DNA of 64,000 nt. Origin: JANSWP01 sp041941305 (GTDB taxonomy: Bacteria; Bacteroidota; Bacteroidia; Chitinophagales; Saprospiraceae). The notes under the pieces are model-generated. The model had not been told where the DNA came from and searched no databases. It saw nothing but the letters and a program-made list of their open reading frames with translations. Positions 36,589-45,081 of the stretch are shown here, piece by piece (within the stretch, counting starts at the first letter, position 1; the number at the start of each line of letters is the position of its first letter). The stretch lies in NCBI GenBank assembly GCA_041941305.1, contig JBGTQJ010000023.1, positions 75,273-139,272 of the forward strand. Reading direction: 5' to 3'. Position numbers and translations under genes: made by a program.

Positions 36589-37974
36589 TTAAGTGTTCCA
36601 TATACCTGTCGGTTTTCCTTTCACAAATTTATAAAACTGGATGGGGGCAAGGAGAGGACCATAGGCAATGCTAATGGTACTAGCTAAAATCACACCAGCT
36701 ACGCCCAATCCACAATATTTTGCAAAAAACCAGGACATGGGGATATTCAAAATGGCTCCTATTACAGAAACAATCAATTGCAACTGCACTTTTCCGATGC
36801 CATTGATAAACACTACAAAAATGTTGCCCCAATTGAGTGCCAATACATAAATACACATAAATACCGAGAGGATTGTTGGTACCTCGATTTCAGGTACCCA
36901 AATGCTGTAAAACCAATTGGATATCAGTAACATACCTATGCTAACCACCACTAAACCACCCCAAATCCTGACTAAGGACTTGTTGGTAGAAATGATCCAA
37001 TCCATATCTTTTTTATGATAGGCTTCCGTGTATGCTGACCAAAATGGTACGCTGATGATAGCAAAACAACTTGTAATCAATTCAAAGTACTTGTGTGCTA
37101 CACTGTAAGCAGGAACAGCTGCTGGGCCATACAATTGGGTGATGATGATATTATCAGTAGAAAAAATGACCAAACCAGTGATGCCGACCAGGAAAAACTT
37201 GAAACCTAAACTGACCAAATCTTTGAAATATTTCCTACGCACATAATGATAAGCTGGGGCAATGTGTCGATATTCAGATTTGAAAAAAAATAGACTGGCA
37301 AAACTCAAAATGACCAGAGGAGTAAGTCCTACAGCCAAGGCCAAATAAACAAGTGAACCCTCTGTAGTCTTAGTTAGTATCAGAATTATTACCAATGAAA
37401 TGAAATTGCTGATGAGGTTGAAAAAGCCAGTTCGGGCTGGACGTTGGTTGGCAAGAAAAATGGAATGAATCAATCCCAGCACAAAATTGATACAAAAGAA
37501 AGAGAAAACGATGAGCGCGACTAAACTTAATTCAGCTCTTTGTTCTTCGGCGGCATTTAGTATTCCAGCCCAGTTCAAAAAGGGATTGATAAACAAAAAT
37601 ACCAGCAAAATCGCTCCAAAAACAGATGCCAGAATGGCATAGGTCGAACTCACATAAATCCTTGCTTTTTCAAAATCTTTTTCTGCTAATGATTCTGCTA
37701 ATTTATTGCGCATTCCGTTCCCCAGTCCAATGTCAAAAAAACCAAACCAGGCGACTACAGAACTCAACGTTATCCAAATACCGTATTGCTCTTCTGCAAC
37801 ATAGCCTAAAGTGATGGGTACTGTGAAAAATCCAATTAGAACACTAAATCCTTTTATCAAAAAAGAAGCGAGGATCTCCTTTTTGGCGCGGACACTGCGT
37901 TGGTGTCCTCTGTTAAGGAGTTCACGGATAGTACGACCAGGGTTTTTGAAAAAGTCTTTAATGTTTGGGTTCAT
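36589..37974 (-). CDS. Polysaccharide flippase, Wzx/MATE-like
   Basis: A 461-residue membrane protein with about 12-14 hydrophobic helices, of the MOP flippase superfamily. After a positively charged start comes KKEILASFLIKGFSVLIGFFTVPITLGYV and GIWITLSSVVAWFGFFDIGLGNGMRNKLAE, the classic Wzx N-terminal region. It should turn the lipid-linked repeat unit to the periplasmic face. The start lies two bases from the end of the polymerase gene, so the two are translationally close. Confidence 0.9.
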   Translation of the reverse strand: MNPNIKDFFKNPGRTIRELLNRGHQRSVRAKKEILASFLIKGFSVLIGFFTVPITLGYVAEEQYGIWITLSSVVAWFGFFDIGLGNGMRNKLAESLAEKDFEKARIYVSSTYAILASVFGAILLVFLFINPFLNWAGILNAAEEQRAELSLVALIVFSFFCINFVLGLIHSIFLANQRPARTGFFNLISNFISLVIILILTKTTEGSLVYLALAVGLTPLVILSFASLFFFKSEYRHIAPAYHYVRRKYFKDLVSLGFKFFLVGITGLVIFSTDNIIITQLYGPAAVPAYSVAHKYFELITSCFAIISVPFWSAYTEAYHKKDMDWIISTNKSLVRIWGGLVVVSIGMLLISNWFYSIWVPEIEVPTILSVFMCIYVLALNWGNIFVVFINGIGKVQLQLIVSVIGAILNIPMSWFFAKYCGLGVAGVILASTISIAYGPLLAPIQFYKFVKGKPTGIWNT

Positions 37975-37976
37975 GA

Positions 37977-39239
37977 TCAGGGTTCGCGATTATCAATATG
38001 CCTCGAAAAAATAATTGCTAAAAATAGACCGTGATAGAATAGATCCAGTTCTACCAGGGTACAATTGGCAACTACAAATGCCAGGATGGCAAAAAAACTT
38101 CCATAGTACTTCGAGAGCCTTGCTTTTTCCCACATGTGATATAGCAGGGCTGCCACGAAAATCAAATAGATAATGCCGCCAACCAAGCCATAGTAATAGA
38201 ATAATTTGAGCCAGCCAACATGGATCTGAGAGGTTTTTCCTTTGATGAGCCTGAGCATTTCCTCCGTATCCGCAGCTCCAGTTCCAAAAATGGGTTGATC
38301 TGGAAATACTTTTCCAAATACTTCAAACGCATATAATCTTGTATTCGCCCCTTTGTCCAACAATCTTTTTTCTATAAATGCCTCTATATCAACTCCAGCA
38401 AAACTGGCTGCGTAGCCTGTTAAAAAAATTAACCCTACAGCCAGTAATGAATATTTTATCAAACTCAACACCCAGTTTTTTTGGCGAATGATGGTTTGGA
38501 AGGCAATCACGAAGAAATTCAATAATATCCAACGGGCACTGGACAGAAAAGCAAATAAAGCGGTAGCTAATCCAATAATGATTTTATTCCTTTTGTGATA
38601 GGCATCCCAGCCTAGCAGTATGCTGAAAATTGCCAAACCATCCATCCCAACCGATAAATTATTGATCCAGGAATAAATAGACATTCGGTAACCCGCCAGC
38701 ATTCTGTCTTTGTCTCCATCTATCAACTCCGGATTTTCATCCAACATTTCGATAATTCGCTCTGTATTTTGCCCGGTCCATTCGCCTACAGGCTGGTATA
38801 GAAAGAAAAAAGGATCAGAAATTTGAGCCACTGCTACCCCGGATGCGATAACCAACATAGCCGAAAGTACCAAGGCTACTTTCTTTAACTGTTCCGTAGA
38901 AAATTGAATGTTTTCTACCACTAACAAGGCTACAAAACTTCGCACATAAGGGTCAGAATAGAAGTATTTTACAGCACCTTCTTCTTCAAAATTGTCTGAG
39001 ACAAATATGGAAGTAAGTATGGTATATCCAGTAAAAATTCCAAAAATGGATAAGTAATGGGGCAATCGGATACTTTCATCAGTTAGGTACTTCTCAACCA
39101 GGATCTTTCCCAAAAAAGCAAAACATAAAAAGCCCAACACATAATCAGGTTCCATATCTAATTTGTCCCGAACCGCGTAGGCGATAAAGGGGTAGAAGGC
39201 AAGAACAAATATGAATATTAGGTTTAGAAATAATTTCAT
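37977..39239 (-). CDS. O-antigen ligase/polymerase-like (Wzy) membrane protein
   Basis: A 420-residue protein with about 10-12 membrane helices and a large periplasmic loop, similar to the Wzy/WaaL family. Segments SVGMDGLAIFSILLGWD, FAFLSSARWILLNFFVIAF and IFGTGAADTEEMLRLIKGKTSQIHVGWLKLFYYYGLVGGIIY fit the Wzy_C region with its catalytic-loop arginines and histidine. As the only such gene in the cluster, between flippase and Wzc, it is the likely repeat-unit polymerase. Confidence 0.85.
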   Translation of the reverse strand: MKLFLNLIFIFVLAFYPFIAYAVRDKLDMEPDYVLGFLCFAFLGKILVEKYLTDESIRLPHYLSIFGIFTGYTILTSIFVSDNFEEEGAVKYFYSDPYVRSFVALLVVENIQFSTEQLKKVALVLSAMLVIASGVAVAQISDPFFFLYQPVGEWTGQNTERIIEMLDENPELIDGDKDRMLAGYRMSIYSWINNLSVGMDGLAIFSILLGWDAYHKRNKIIIGLATALFAFLSSARWILLNFFVIAFQTIIRQKNWVLSLIKYSLLAVGLIFLTGYAASFAGVDIEAFIEKRLLDKGANTRLYAFEVFGKVFPDQPIFGTGAADTEEMLRLIKGKTSQIHVGWLKLFYYYGLVGGIIYLIFVAALLYHMWEKARLSKYYGSFFAILAFVVANCTLVELDLFYHGLFLAIIFSRHIDNREP

Positions 39240-39266
39240 GGGAATGCGGCTGCAAAAGCCGCCACA

Positions 39267-41639
39267 TTAATGTTTATGATACTTGCCCATTCCATTCGCA
39301 CGGCTCTTCACATCATTGAAAACCAAATAGGAGTGTTCCATATTCCCTTTATTCCTTAAATGCTCAATTTCATTCAAAAATGAAAGCCTGGACATCTTAC
39401 GACGGATAACAAACAGATGGATATCTACAAATTTTGAAATCAATAAATAATCTGAAACAAGGCCGACAGCAGGAGAATCTAAAATGATGTAGTCATAGTC
39501 AAACCTCAATGCAGTAAGGAGGGTTTTGAGCTTTGGATTTGATAATAATCTATGTGGGTTAGCGACCTCTTGTTTTGTGGAAATAAAATGTAAATTTGGC
39601 AAATCAGGGTAGGGGCGAATGATTTCTTCCAGAGGAATCGTTCCTTCTGAAAGATATTCTTCAAGTCCACAGCCATATTCATCATATTGATCTTTTAGCA
39701 AAGCAGGTTCTCGAAAATCCAAATCAAGCAATAAGGTTTTCTTTCCTGCATTTGCCAGACCCATGCCTAAATGAGTAGCACAAAAAGTCTTTCCCTCACC
39801 AGGAATCATAGAAGTTAGTCCAATGATATTCTTTTCTGTATCGGGAACCAGGAATTGCAAATTGGCACCCAAATCCCGGAAAGATTCTTCTACAAAACGG
39901 TGCTTTGCATGACTCAATGTGACTCCCTTGACTTTTTTCTGATGGTTGATACGAGCTGCCACCGGTATAGGCGTCAGGCTTTCCAATTGGTTATCTCTAT
40001 CAATCGTACCACCTAGTGAGCCAGAGAACAGGACAAATACAAATGGAAAGAAACATCCGAGAACCAATCCTACTGCCATGGTCAATAGCTTATTAGGCGA
40101 GACTGGACCACTTCCCATCATCCTTGGAGGATCCAAAACCCTCGTATCTGCTATATCCTCTGCTCTGGCTATACTCGTTTTTGCAAGCTCTTGATTGAGA
40201 TAATTATAGAGGTTTTCATAGAGGTCATTTTTGCGCTGATAGTTGAGCAAAAGTTTTTCACTACCGGGAAGGCGGCTCATGCGCTGTTCCAGTTTGGCGA
40301 TGCGCTGATTTTTGTCTCTGAGGTTTAGTTGTGCAGTTTCTATCAGATTTTTCAGGTTTTCGATAAGCGCATTACTCGTATTTTTGATTTGCTTGTCGAT
40401 GACCTCCAAATCATAACTTTTGGCTCCTTTGTAATATGCCAATTCTGTTTTTTTAGAAATGAGGCGTTTGAGCTCCAAAAGATTTTCATTTAATAGCGGA
40501 TCTTCAATGCCTACCGCAGAAGGAGCAATGATTTTATCAAAATCATCTTTTGAGCTGATGTATTGGACCAAAGAAGTATAGTATTGAATATTGAGTTCGA
40601 TTTGCCCTTTGGAAGATTCGAGCTGGTTGATTTGTTCCAGATTATTAGAGGCAGTCAAGTCAAGGTTGACGGCATTGGAACTGCTTTTGAAAGACTCCAA
40701 TCGTCTTTCGGCTTTTGAAAGAGAATCTGAAACACCTGCTAGTTGACTTCTAATGAAGTCTTCTTTGCTTGCGGCAATTTCATTACGTTCTGAGAATTTG
40801 CTTTTGATGAAATTTTCGCAAAGTCTTTGTATGAATTTGATTTCTTTCGCAACTACCGGCCCTTCGGTATCCAGTCTTAAAATATCAGCCTTGATATCAG
40901 TTTTGGCTACTTCCAGCTTATTTTTAAAGTAATTAGCCAAATCTTCAATGCTATTCACTACAAAGGACAAATCCTTGTCTTCAAAATCCTCAGTAATAAC
41001 CTGATAGGATGGCTTTTGGATAATGAAATTGAAATAATCGTGCTGAACGACTTCGCCAAATTGATAGGTTTTGGAAAACTTAAAATCGCGTTTAACTTCT
41101 CGAATGGTATTTGAAAGCGGATCTGAGACGTAAAATTCTTTAGCTTCAATTGACAGTGAATATTTTTCGTCGGAAAGCATTTTTACCGAAAAAGGTGTGC
41201 CATACAATTGGGCGCTTGAATCAACTAACTCAACCTCAAATGGAAAATAGCCATACTGCTCAATCATTTTATACCATTTTCCGGCATAATAAGAAATGCC
41301 AAAATCCAGTTCTGCAATGGTTTCTTCCACTAAACTGTAGGAAGTCAAAATGCCAATTTCATTGTACAAATTCTTCTCTGTACCAATCAACCCAACGCCA
41401 CCGTCGACGTATTGACTTTCTCCTAACATTCTGCTTTGACCAGAGGGGTCTATCAGCATAGTAGCTCCTACTTCATAAATAGGCACTGCTGTTTTGATCA
41501 TCAAATAGGCAATAGCCAGGCATGTCGAAATGCTCAAAGCAAACCACCATTTTTTCTCCCAAATTCTGCGCACAAGTGCCTGCAGACTGATCTCTGAATA
41601 CGCTGTACCTTCTATATTTCCTGATGTGTTCATTATCAA
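39267..41639 (-). CDS. Wzc-type polysaccharide co-polymerase and tyrosine kinase
   Basis: A 790-residue inner-membrane protein. It has an N-terminal Wzz domain with a first helix near residues 30-50, a long periplasmic coiled-coil part, the proline-rich second membrane segment and a C-terminal BY-kinase. The kinase shows Walker A SMIPGEGKTFCATHL (about 608-616), Walker A' LLLDLDFREPAL and Walker B YIILDSPAVG. Unlike Escherichia Wzc the C-terminal tail is short and holds one tyrosine (KSRANGMGKYHKH), so the usual autophosphorylated tyrosine cluster is missing. It is the first gene of the cluster. A possible minus-strand -7 box (TAAGTTTG) lies at 41712-41719. Confidence 0.92.
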   Translation of the reverse strand: MIMNTSGNIEGTAYSEISLQALVRRIWEKKWWFALSISTCLAIAYLMIKTAVPIYEVGATMLIDPSGQSRMLGESQYVDGGVGLIGTEKNLYNEIGILTSYSLVEETIAELDFGISYYAGKWYKMIEQYGYFPFEVELVDSSAQLYGTPFSVKMLSDEKYSLSIEAKEFYVSDPLSNTIREVKRDFKFSKTYQFGEVVQHDYFNFIIQKPSYQVITEDFEDKDLSFVVNSIEDLANYFKNKLEVAKTDIKADILRLDTEGPVVAKEIKFIQRLCENFIKSKFSERNEIAASKEDFIRSQLAGVSDSLSKAERRLESFKSSSNAVNLDLTASNNLEQINQLESSKGQIELNIQYYTSLVQYISSKDDFDKIIAPSAVGIEDPLLNENLLELKRLISKKTELAYYKGAKSYDLEVIDKQIKNTSNALIENLKNLIETAQLNLRDKNQRIAKLEQRMSRLPGSEKLLLNYQRKNDLYENLYNYLNQELAKTSIARAEDIADTRVLDPPRMMGSGPVSPNKLLTMAVGLVLGCFFPFVFVLFSGSLGGTIDRDNQLESLTPIPVAARINHQKKVKGVTLSHAKHRFVEESFRDLGANLQFLVPDTEKNIIGLTSMIPGEGKTFCATHLGMGLANAGKKTLLLDLDFREPALLKDQYDEYGCGLEEYLSEGTIPLEEIIRPYPDLPNLHFISTKQEVANPHRLLSNPKLKTLLTALRFDYDYIILDSPAVGLVSDYLLISKFVDIHLFVIRRKMSRLSFLNEIEHLRNKGNMEHSYLVFNDVKSRANGMGKYHKH

Positions 41640-42648
41640 TTAATAGACTCAAGTACTAAAGCCAAAGAACTGTATAGAGTCTTCACCCTTAATACTTGAT
41701 CAGAAATTCTCCAAACTTATTTACCAGGAAACTAACTGAGTATTTTTAATAATTAATTCAAGATGCAAAGTATTCGCCTCGCCAGTTGTGCTGGCTCGGG
41801 AGAGGTTTTAAGTTCTCCCCGCGCAACCCCTTTATTGCTTTGCTTAATGTCCACTGGACATTGCCTCGCATCCTGAAGGGGAAAATCCGCCCGCTTCTAA
41901 GTACTTGATTTTCAGTGGGCGGCTGCTCCTCCTTTTCCCAAGGGGACTTCTTCCCAAAGGGATTCTTTGAATCGGAGAGGAGGCTGGGAGGTCTGCGAAG
42001 GCAATTTTCGACAGAACTTAATAACCCCTCCCGAGTCGCCCGGTAAGGCGGCGAAGCTGTTGTTCGCAACTTGCGTTAATTACTGAAGTGTGTGGTCGTT
42101 TTCTCACAGTTAGTTTAATACTTAAGTTCTTATTCATAATTGTGAACAAGAACTTACTGGCATTTATTAAAGTCGAATTGACAGGGGGATGATGTTAACT
42201 TGCACAACCGAATAATGGTCTGTGCACTATATTTTTCTGCAAACTACAGGGGGGAAATGTTTGCGTGGAAAAGCATATGCAAGCTATATAATTTTTTTTA
42301 GAATACAAAACTCGGCAAAGGGCAAGTGGTATAGCGGTAGGATTGATGTTTATTTCAAAGTTCTTGAATTACTTTACCAAGAATAATACCATTTGATAAA
42401 ATATAGGCTTTAAGTGCAATTTTGCAACGCTAAAGTGTTTTTGCGAAATTGTTTTTGTTTAAACCTTAAAATTTCCTTAACGCTTGTCGAGATTCCCACG
42501 ATCTTGGACGAGATAAGCTGCATTTGGTCAGGAAAAAAGGCATACTTGTGGAACAATTTTGATACAAAAAAATCCTAACCTACTACCACCAAATATTTGA
42601 AAGAAATTATCTGACTTTTTACAAGAATTTGAAAATCAGCCAGTTAAA
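41640..42648. other. About 1 kb intergenic region between capsule and flotillin loci
   Basis: The first 430 bases hold the GC-rich repeat described at 41774-42060. The remaining 42070-42648 is AT-rich. I see no gene, although GGGCAAGTGGTATAGCGGTAGG near 42318 briefly resembles a tRNA D-arm without an acceptor stem. Confidence 0.5.
41774..42060. repeat. GC-rich composite repeat, GCTCGCC/CCCGAG family
   Basis: It begins CGCCTCGCCAGTTGTGCTGGCTC and ends AACCCCTCCCGAGTCGCCCGG followed by GGCGGCGAAG. The same ends occur at 44330-44455. Inside are further hairpin words (TCCACTGGACATTG, CCGCCC/GGGCGG). It reads through as an open frame of about 100 codons on the minus strand, rich in Arg and Pro, which I regard as non-coding. 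The right flank CAACTTGCGTTAATTA recurs at about 12627 and, inverted, at 44316. Confidence 0.65.
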
Positions 42649-42720
42649 ATGATACTATTGAAATTATTAATTTTTTTTCTGGTTTGTGAGCTGATTGCGG
42701 GAATGTTTTCTAAGAAATAA
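42649..42720 (+). CDS. Possible 23-residue membrane peptide
   Basis: ATG at 42649 opens MILLKLLIFFLVCELIAGMF and ends SKK, a single hydrophobic helix with a basic tail. A second short frame at 42898 starts with the same MILL pattern. It may be a small membrane peptide of the flotillin locus. No ribosome site is obvious, and chance is quite possible. Confidence 0.25.
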   Translation: MILLKLLIFFLVCELIAGMFSKK

Positions 42721-42897
42721 CTCCCATAATTTGATTCGCTTTACAAAATGCATCATAAAAGTTACGCATATCTCTAATTTCTTTTCAAAGTCATGCTCAA
42801 TGTTGGGAGGTAACTTCGGTTGCCTTCCAACTCTCTGAAAAAGAGGGTTGAATTAAGTGTTCTCAGATCAGAGATGAATGCCTAAAACCCTGAAAAA

Positions 42898-43023
42898 ATG
42901 ATTTTACTAATTGTTATTTTCATTATTCTTTGTGTAATTTGTAGACTTGTATTTGAGGAAGATTTTGATCATTTCAATAGACAGATGGCAAAATACGTTG
43001 ACAGGCTTCCAAATTTTTTTTGA
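42898..43023 (+). CDS. Small single-helix membrane protein, 41 residues
   Basis: Starts MILLIVIFIILCVICRLVFE, a single membrane helix, followed by a charged tail DFDHFNRQMAKYVDRLPNFF. It ends 21 bases before the NfeD-like gene, on the same strand and with similar spacing to the other short genes of the locus. Family unknown. The position favours a real small protein. Confidence 0.45.
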   Translation: MILLIVIFIILCVICRLVFEEDFDHFNRQMAKYVDRLPNFF

Positions 43024-43044
43024 CAACTAAATCCAACAATAAAA

Positions 43045-43737
43045 ATGCACGAACTCTTGCAAGCTGCCATATCTCCGGTAAATATCGTTTTTACCACGCT
43101 CTTGATAGTCGTTTTGCTTTACTGGTTGTCTGTAATCCTTGGAGCTTTGCATATTGATTCCTTTGATTTTGATTTTGACAAAGACATAGATTTGGATATA
43201 GATGTGCATACTGATGTGGATACCGACATAGATGTAGATGCTCATGCAGATCATGATGTAAATTCAGGACATGGGGCAGGATGGTTTGCTGGCGCTTTGC
43301 ACTTTTTCAATTTTGGGAGATTGCCCTTTATGGTCATCATGACCTTTTTGATACTGAGTATGTGGAGTATATCAATATTGTTAAATCACTACTTTGGAAA
43401 TGGCTCCGTGATATTTGCCTTGATGTTATTTTTCCCTAATCTTGCTGTGAGTCTGGTGATTACAAAAATATTTACAACTCCTCTGGTACCTGTGTTTGAA
43501 AACCTGAATGAAGGTGTACAACCCGTAGATTATATAGGTTTGACCTGCAAGTTGTTGCTCCCCGCCTCAACTACCCAAATGGGGCAGGCGGAGGTAATGG
43601 TGGAAGATAGTCCATTACTAATTAACGTGAGAGTTTCAGAAGATAGTCCAAAACCCGTTCTTCGAGGGGAGGAGGCTTTGATACTTTCAAAAAGCGGTGA
43701 TGATAAGTATTTTTTAATAGAAAAACTAAACCCTTAA
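43045..43737 (+). CDS. OB-fold NfeD/YqiJ-like membrane protein
   Basis: A 230-residue membrane protein resembling YqiJ, the partner of flotillin YqiK. It has an N-terminal helix (IVFTTLLIVVLLYWLSVILGAL), then a very acidic run of alternating Asp at residues about 38-72 ending HADHD. Next are further helices around FMVIMTFLILSMWSISILL and a C-terminal beta-rich domain (YIGLTCKLLLPASTTQMGQAEV) fitting the OB fold. Such proteins bind or modulate the SPFH scaffold at the membrane. The flotillin gene lies 1.3 kb downstream. The acidic repeat may bind divalent cations (inference). Confidence 0.8.
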   Translation: MHELLQAAISPVNIVFTTLLIVVLLYWLSVILGALHIDSFDFDFDKDIDLDIDVHTDVDTDIDVDAHADHDVNSGHGAGWFAGALHFFNFGRLPFMVIMTFLILSMWSISILLNHYFGNGSVIFALMLFFPNLAVSLVITKIFTTPLVPVFENLNEGVQPVDYIGLTCKLLLPASTTQMGQAEVMVEDSPLLINVRVSEDSPKPVLRGEEALILSKSGDDKYFLIEKLNP

Positions 43738-43740
43738 ATC

Positions 43741-43959
43741 ATGTCATTTGCAATTGCAAAAGTTGTTTTTTATCTGTTTGCAGGGTTCTTTGTGGTGCTA
43801 TGGTTTTATGCACTTATAGAAATAATCCAACATAAATTTAAAGACAATGAAAAGATAGTCTGGCTCCTTTTAGTTATTCTTTTGCCTTGTATCGGAACGA
43901 TTTTGTACTTCTGGTTTGGACGAAAGAGTATCCTACAGGAGGTAGATGAATACGTCTAG
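43741..43959 (+). CDS. Small two-helix membrane protein, PLDc_N-like
   Basis: 72 residues, two membrane helices (VVFYLFAGFFVVLWFYALIEI and IVWLLLVILLPCIGTILYFWFGR). The pattern of a short helix pair ending in IGTILYFWFGRK fits the PLDc_N domain found at the start of cardiolipin synthases and as stand-alone proteins. It begins 3 bases after the NfeD-like stop, so it is surely co-transcribed. A role beside flotillin in organising lipids is an inference. Confidence 0.75.
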   Translation: MSFAIAKVVFYLFAGFFVVLWFYALIEIIQHKFKDNEKIVWLLLVILLPCIGTILYFWFGRKSILQEVDEYV

Positions 43960-43994
43960 TCCTTTTTTAGAAATCACCTTTAAAATTTGAAAAA

Positions 43995-44240
43995 ATGAAA
44001 TTCTTAATTGTTGCGATGGCTTTTGCCCTTGGTATGTTTGCTTTATATTACTGGATTTATACCATGGTTCACATTTTGAAAAATGAAGTAATTAGTTCCG
44101 GAGAAAAAGTGGCCTGGTTATTTGGTGTTGTTTTCTTCCCTCTGGTTGGAACCATTTTATACTGGGCAATTAGCAATAATCATAACAAACCATTTAATGA
44201 TAATTATCGCGATAGCGAAATCGTACCAAACCCACTTTAA
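43995..44240 (+). CDS. Second small PLDc_N-like membrane protein
   Basis: 81 residues, a paralogue of the preceding gene: helix one AMAFALGMFALYYWIYTMVHI, helix two VAWLFGVVFFPLVGTILYWAI, then a polar tail. ATG at 43995 follows the previous stop by 35 bases. Tandem duplication followed by divergence seems likely. Confidence 0.75.
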   Translation: MKFLIVAMAFALGMFALYYWIYTMVHILKNEVISSGEKVAWLFGVVFFPLVGTILYWAISNNHNKPFNDNYRDSEIVPNPL

Positions 44241-44271
44241 ACAAGTTGTTTGACTTCAAAACCCAATAAAT

Positions 44272-44301
44272 TGTAGCGAGCGCCGGAGGCGCAATGCTAC
44301 A
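44272..44301 (+). terminator. GC-rich hairpin after the second PLDc_N-like gene
   Basis: TGTAGC and GCTACA close a stem that continues GCGCC/GGCGC around the loop GGA, with AATAAA upstream and TTTATT downstream. It lies about 30 bases after the stop codon and could end or attenuate transcription. Confidence 0.55.
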
Positions 44302-44329
44302 GTTTATTATAATCAACGCAAGTTGTGAA

Positions 44330-44455
44330 CTAAAATGCTCGCCAGCAAAGCTGGCTCACATGGGGGTTTTAGGGGGTAAAGGCGGGCAAATAATTTGCCC
44401 GCCTTTACCCCCTAAAACCCCTCCCGAGCCGCCCGGCAGGGCGGCGAGGTTCCCA
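44330..44455. repeat. Composite repeat with a perfect 29-bp-arm palindrome
   Basis: Between GCTCGCCAGCAAAGCTGGC and CCCGAGCCGCCCGG with GGCGGCGAGG lies a perfect palindrome. The arms are 44363-44391 and 44393-44421, 29 bp each, with a single central A. Key words are TTTTAGGGGG, AAAGGCGGGC and their complements. It shares its ends with 41774-42060 but has a different middle. Placed between genes of one operon, it could act as a strong cruciform or RNA hairpin. Confidence 0.85.
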
Positions 44456-44497
44456 GTTCGTATCCTAGATTAATTTTCAAGCTCAAAATTCACGCTC

Positions 44498-44845
44498 ATG
44501 AAAACCATTCTTAAAATTTTTATTCATTTAGGTTGGTATAAGATCACTACCGATGATTTGGCAAAGTGGAAGGCTGCTCGCAGCGTGATTTTGTTAAGAT
44601 TGGCTTTGCGAAAAGGCACTTACAAAGTTCGCAGAGAAGCTGCCAAAATTTTGGGCAAACTAAAGGACAGTGGTTCCATAGTTTCCCTGGCAAAAGCAGC
44701 AAAAGATGAGGTTCGTTCTGTTGCGGAAGCTGCAATTAGTGCCTTGCACATATTCTTGCCTAACAAGGAAGTTGAAACTTTGCTTGTGAGTGCAGATGCT
44801 CACTGGGCAGAGCAGGATAGAATTGCAGAAGGTTGGAAGAATTAA
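44498..44845 (+). CDS. HEAT-repeat-like small protein
   Basis: 115 residues, all helical by pattern. Residues about 40-95 (YKVRREAAKILGKLKDSGSI and VRSVAEAAISALHIF) form one and a half HEAT/armadillo-type repeats. The N-terminus ILKIFIHLGWYKITTDDLAKWKAARSV is amphipathic. No enzyme motif. It probably binds another protein of the flotillin locus (inference from context). It ends one base or so before a stretch homologous to the SPFH domain in another frame. Confidence 0.65.
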   Translation: MKTILKIFIHLGWYKITTDDLAKWKAARSVILLRLALRKGTYKVRREAAKILGKLKDSGSIVSLAKAAKDEVRSVAEAAISALHIFLPNKEVETLLVSADAHWAEQDRIAEGWKN

Positions 44846-44849
44846 TAAT

Positions 44850-45047
44850 GTTGACCAGTTTATTTCATTTTTTAAGTCTAAATTTACGGACGCTGTGCTT
44901 GTAAGTTCCCGAAGCTATGAATCGACAGAGATTTTGAATAACCCTCAGGGATTTAAGACAGAAATTTTAAAAAATATTGGAACAGAATTAAATGGAGTTG
45001 TTTTAGACGATTTGCTGATAACCAAATTGTCAAAAATAATTGCTTAA
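44850..45047 (+). pseudogene. Fragment of a second SPFH/flotillin gene
   Basis: In frame, residues FFKSKFTDAV, then GFKTEILKNIGTELNG and VVLDD align with the flotillin encoded just downstream (FEAKFSEALK, then KFKQEIINIIGTDLNG and YVLDD). Similarity starts right after the HEAT-like stop and ends at a TAA at 45045-45047. The frame has no good start of its own: the first ATG codons (44790, 44796) lie inside the HEAT-like gene in a different frame. I read it as the remnant of a duplicated flotillin gene. A short overlapping gene or a frameshifted extension of the HEAT-like protein are alternatives. Confidence 0.55.
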
Positions 45048-45081
45048 GATAAATTACATAACTCTCTAAAAACAATAAGAT

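Noticed and set aside
41758..42069. Open frame of about 100 codons on the minus strand
   Set aside because: It is formed by GC-rich repeat DNA shared with 44330-44455, has biased Arg/Pro content and no family resemblance.
42310..42350. tRNA-like stretch GGCAAGTGGTATAGCGGTAGG
   Set aside because: There is no matching acceptor stem, anticodon arm or T-arm around it.
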